Shown: in pieces, positions 61,420 to 64,000 of the stretch
Layout: the number at the start of each line of letters is the position of its first letter
Numbering within the stretch: the stretch's first letter is position 1
Assembly (NCBI RefSeq): GCF_029537395.1
Contig: NZ_CP120677.1
Location: 2,504,566-2,568,565 of the forward strand
Length of the DNA stretch: 64,000 nucleotides
Reading direction: 5' to 3'
Origin: Tissierella sp. Yu-01
GTDB lineage: Bacteria; Bacillota; Clostridia; Tissierellales; Tissierellaceae
Position numbers and translations under genes: made by a program
Notes under the pieces: generated by a model
The model's input: only the letters and a program-made list of their open reading frames with translations
Database searches by the model: none
Told to the model about the DNA's origin: nothing

Positions 61420-63081
61420 TTACTTAATATCTGCATAAGTTATTGTTGGATAATAGATTGGAAGTTTGTAAATTCCTTCTATATTAGATTTAACTGCATA
61501 TGGTTGTGTATAGAAGTATATTGGAATTACTGCCATATCTTCCATTAACATCTTTTCAGCTTCTCTCATGTTATTGAAACGAATATCTTGATCAGCTGTT
61601 CCCTTAGCTTCTAATATTAACTTATCATATTCAGGGTTAGCATATCCAGCATCGTTAAATGCTCCACCTTCTAACCATAAGTCTAGAATAGTCATAGGAT
61701 CCATATAGTCACCTATCCAACCACCTCTAGAAATTTGGTAATCTCCAGCTTTTTCTCTGTCAAGTTTAACTTGGAACTCAACATTTTCTAGATTCACGTT
61801 AATTCCTAAGTTAGTTCTCCACATTTCTTGAACAGCTTGAGCTATCTTGTTATGAGCTTCTAATGTGTTGAATAGAATTACAAAGCCAGCATTGTTGAAT
61901 TGATCAATTGTCATGCCTTCTTCAGCTAGGCCTTCTTCAAATAACGCCTTAGCCGCTGCTGCGTCTTCAGTTACTAAATTACCAACTTTATCTCTGTATT
62001 CTGCACCAGTTTCATCTGTTAATCCTACTGGAACAACACCTTCAGCTGCTAATTGTCCACCTTGAGTTATTCTTTCAACGATTGTTGTACGGTCTATAGC
62101 CATTGATAATGCATTTCTTACTTTAGCATTGTTGAAAGGTACTACTTCACTATTTAAGTTGTAGTAGTAAATACCAACTTGACTACCTATTACTAGCTCA
62201 GGATTATTTTCTTGAGCCATTTGAGCTGCTACAGCTTGTGGTAGAGTAGCAAGAATGTCATATTCTCCACCTTCATATTTTTGCCATGCAGTATTTTCAT
62301 CTTCTATGATGTCAAAATGAATTCCATCAAGATTGATTTGATCTATAGCATAGTAATTTTCGTTCTTTGCAAGTTCAATATAAGCATTGTGTTCCCAAGT
62401 TGTTAGCTTGAAAGGACCGTTTCCTATATGAGTTTCTGGTTCTTTTGCCCAATCAGGATTAGCTTCAACAACGTTCTTGCTTACTGGATAGTAAGTATAG
62501 AAAGCAGTTAATTCTAAGAAGTATCCTGTTGGAGCTTCTAGAGTAACTTCTAAAGTCTTATCATCTAAAGCTTTAACCATTACATCATCAACTGAACCTT
62601 CTCCTGTATTATATGCTTCTGCACCCTTAAGATAGTATAATTGGAATGCATAGTCAGCAGCTAGGTCAGGATCTAAAGCTCTTTTCCAAGAGAATTCAAA
62701 GTCATGTGCTGTAACAGGGTCACCGTTTGACCATTTTGCATCACGAAGTGTAAATGTGTAAGTTAAATTATCTTCTGATAGAGTATAATCTTCAGCAATA
62801 CCTGGAATTACATTACCTTCTGCATCATAAGTCATAAGACCTTCAAATGTGTTTGAAAGTATCCATGATTCATGTGTACCTTGTGCTAATGCTGGGTCTA
62901 GTGAACCAGGTTCACTACTGTTATTAGTTCTTAAAATCTTTTCTCCTGCAGGAGTTTCAGCTGGTGTTTCAGCTCCTGGTGTTTCAGCTGGTGCCTCTGG
63001 TTCAGCTGGACTTGAGCATCCAGTAACAACTATTGCCATTACTAGAAGTAAGCTCATTAAAGTAATAAGTTTTTTACTCAT
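61420..63081 (-). CDS. oppA: Oligopeptide ABC transporter binding lipoprotein OppA
   Basis: A 553-residue SBP family 5 protein with lipoprotein signal (Cys22 in VVTGC) followed by an Ala/Pro/Glu-rich linker (about 25-48), then EPGSLDPALAQGTHESWILSNTFEGLMTYDAEGN and SKNVVEANPDWAKEPETHIGNGPFKL, both typical of OppA. First gene of the minus-strand opp operon, with a good sigma-A promoter and a CodY-like site upstream. It scavenges peptides as amino-acid and energy source. Confidence 0.93.
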   Translation of the reverse strand: MSKKLITLMSLLLVMAIVVTGCSSPAEPEAPAETPGAETPAETPAGEKILRTNNSSEPGSLDPALAQGTHESWILSNTFEGLMTYDAEGNVIPGIAEDYTLSEDNLTYTFTLRDAKWSNGDPVTAHDFEFSWKRALDPDLAADYAFQLYYLKGAEAYNTGEGSVDDVMVKALDDKTLEVTLEAPTGYFLELTAFYTYYPVSKNVVEANPDWAKEPETHIGNGPFKLTTWEHNAYIELAKNENYYAIDQINLDGIHFDIIEDENTAWQKYEGGEYDILATLPQAVAAQMAQENNPELVIGSQVGIYYYNLNSEVVPFNNAKVRNALSMAIDRTTIVERITQGGQLAAEGVVPVGLTDETGAEYRDKVGNLVTEDAAAAKALFEEGLAEEGMTIDQFNNAGFVILFNTLEAHNKIAQAVQEMWRTNLGINVNLENVEFQVKLDREKAGDYQISRGGWIGDYMDPMTILDLWLEGGAFNDAGYANPEYDKLILEAKGTADQDIRFNNMREAEKMLMEDMAVIPIYFYTQPYAVKSNIEGIYKLPIYYPTITYADIK

Positions 63082-63102
63082 TTAATTGCCCCCTCTTTTC
63101 TT

Positions 63103-63117
63103 AATTTTGAAAATATT
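63103..63117 (-). promoter_or_regulatory. CodY-like box in the opp leader
   Basis: AATTTTGAAAATATT matches the CodY consensus at 12 of 15 positions and lies just downstream of the predicted transcription start. Three mismatches make it a moderate candidate, but opp genes are common CodY targets. Confidence 0.4.
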
Positions 63118-63132
63118 TAATGTATTTTTTAA

Positions 63133-63161
63133 AGTGTACCACGTTTTGTAGCAAATTTCAA
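63133..63161 (-). promoter_or_regulatory. Sigma-A promoter of the opp operon
   Basis: Minus strand TTGAAA (63156-63161), 17-base spacer and TACACT (63133-63138), about 50 bases upstream of the oppA start. Confidence 0.75.
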
Positions 63162-63226
63162 GAATAATTAGCCAATGCGAGGATAGGATAACATTTGCAT
63201 TTAATTATATTCAAGAAATTCCTAAT

Positions 63227-64000
63227 TTAGTCACCAAAAAATGTCGAATTTTGAGATTTATGCTTAAACATTCCTACAACAAAAATCAACAGAGGAATTA
63301 TAATATGAAAAGGTAAAGCGTAGTACTTATATATGTCTATCCATTCTACCATATGCATGGTGTTATCAAATAAGATAAAGGATAGGGACAGCATCAATAA
63401 TCCCATAGGTACAGATACCCATTTATAATCTGATATGTTTAAAATTCTACATATACCAATACATGCCCCTAAGAGAGAAATAGCAACTTTGATAAATCCA
63501 GCCACTGTTATATTAATTGATACAATAAGCTCAATACCTTTAATAAAGTTACCAATATCTATTAGAGTAACGGCATAATATGATGGGAAATTGCTGAATT
63601 CTAAATTAGGAAAGCCCAATACTAGGATATTTCTTATAATAACGTTTAACAGTATTAGACCTCCTAAATATATACCTATTAGATATGTTCTGATTGGTTT
63701 TTTTCTACCCTCAACTCTGTTCAATAGAACCATAAATACCACTGTTTCTCCAAATGGAAAAGCAAAGGGTGAAAAAGAAGCTTTTAAGACAGGCTTCCAA
63801 CCATTATATAATATTGGAAGAAAGTTTCTTATATCTGCTTTAGGTATAGCCATCACAAAAGTTAATATCGTTATAAATAATAGAATAGGAGATAAAAATT
63901 TATTTGTTCTAGCTATGACTTCTAACCCACACTTTAGGATATATATTGCCAATAAGCCAATGAAAAGTCCAGTAAAATATTGTGGGGTTTCAGGAAATGA
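63227..64000 (-). CDS. GerAB-family spore germinant receptor subunit (cut by window edge)
   Basis: The frame is open to the right edge. The TTG at 63952 is internal, since the upstream codons read SFPETPQYFTGLFIGL, typical of the family. At least 258 residues are present, with about seven helices of the endospore germination permease (GerAB, amino-acid-permease-like) family. Visible family segments are the G-L-E-V-I-A-R-T loop and FPFGETVVFMVLLNRV. These proteins form part of inner spore membrane receptors for amino acids. The GerAA and GerAC partners are not in the window. Its presence shows the organism forms spores. Confidence 0.82.
   Translation of the reverse strand, partial: SFPETPQYFTGLFIGLLAIYILKCGLEVIARTNKFLSPILLFITILTFVMAIPKADIRNFLPILYNGWKPVLKASFSPFAFPFGETVVFMVLLNRVEGRKKPIRTYLIGIYLGGLILLNVIIRNILVLGFPNLEFSNFPSYYAVTLIDIGNFIKGIELIVSINITVAGFIKVAISLLGACIGICRILNISDYKWVSVPMGLLMLSLSFILFDNTMHMVEWIDIYKYYALPFHIIIPLLIFVVGMFKHKSQNSTFFGD

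Noticed and set aside
1-64000. CRISPR arrays, tRNA or rRNA genes, prophage
   Set aside because: No regularly spaced repeats, cloverleaf-like sequences, rRNA blocks or phage structural genes were recognised on either strand.

Overview
The window looks like a low-GC, spore-forming, anaerobic Firmicute of the Clostridia, probably a Tissierellales-like amino-acid fermenter. The evidence is indirect: strong AT bias, AGGAGG ribosome sites with frequent TTG/GTG starts, a GerAB-type germinant receptor subunit at the right edge, RnfC, methionine gamma-lyase, an opine-dehydrogenase-type protein, and peptide, branched-chain amino-acid and betaine uptake systems. No rRNA, tRNA or CRISPR array was found.

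Layout. 1-5.1 kb: a catabolic operon with an opine-dehydrogenase-like protein (cut by the left edge), a TRAP transporter (DctP/Q/M) and a two-subunit UxaA-family dehydratase. 5.1-7.1 kb (minus): a ComK-like regulator with a perfect LexA box inside its promoter, and an orphan rnfC. 7.2-12.4 kb: a sigma-54 activator, a near-consensus -24/-12 promoter, a BCCT betaine transporter and a histidine-ammonia-lyase homologue that lacks the Ala-Ser-Gly triad forming the MIO cofactor. This resembles a trimethylammonia-lyase (ergothionase-type) island. 12.4-17.5 kb: an HlyD/ABC-2 exporter operon divergent from a CRP-family regulator, with one palindromic operator between them. 17.6-18.4 kb: an MNT/HEPN toxin-antitoxin pair. 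18.5-20.1 kb: a DUF1576 membrane protein and a lone HATPase protein. 20.2-26.8 kb: a sugar ABC transporter with two TIM-barrel isomerases and a Gfo/Idh/MocA dehydrogenase. 26.8-28.5 kb: speD-speE.

28.6-33.4 kb: MATE pump, galU, DUF368 protein, bacteriohemerythrin and an SLH protein. 33.4-40 kb: a relic resembling DUF4183, a TyrR-like sigma-54 activator with its own sigma-54 promoter, an NhaC-family transporter, an IS110-family element that splits a gene relic, and methionine gamma-lyase. 40-49.6 kb: chemoreceptor, an unexplained structured intergenic element, EAL phosphodiesterase, two LysM-tailed 5'-nucleotidases, and an inactivated Y1-transposase-like protein followed by a degenerate GGDEF protein. 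49.7-54.5 kb: the livJHMGF operon with a CodY-like box. 54.6-57.1 kb: SLH/PrcB-like protein and MurJ. 57.4-63.1 kb (minus): oppABCDF. 63.2-64 kb: the GerAB-type gene, cut by the right edge.

Common themes are uptake and catabolism of amino acids and their derivatives under global (CodY-like, sigma-54) and local control, polyamine synthesis and c-di-GMP-related proteins. A family of dispersed fold-back repeats (about 22.1, 54.5, 57.2 and 57.3 kb) sits between operons, some copies apparently serving as terminators. The most notable observations are the MIO-less lyase island, the SOS-controlled ComK homologue and the IS110 insertion, whose ends can be deduced because removing it restores a reading frame.
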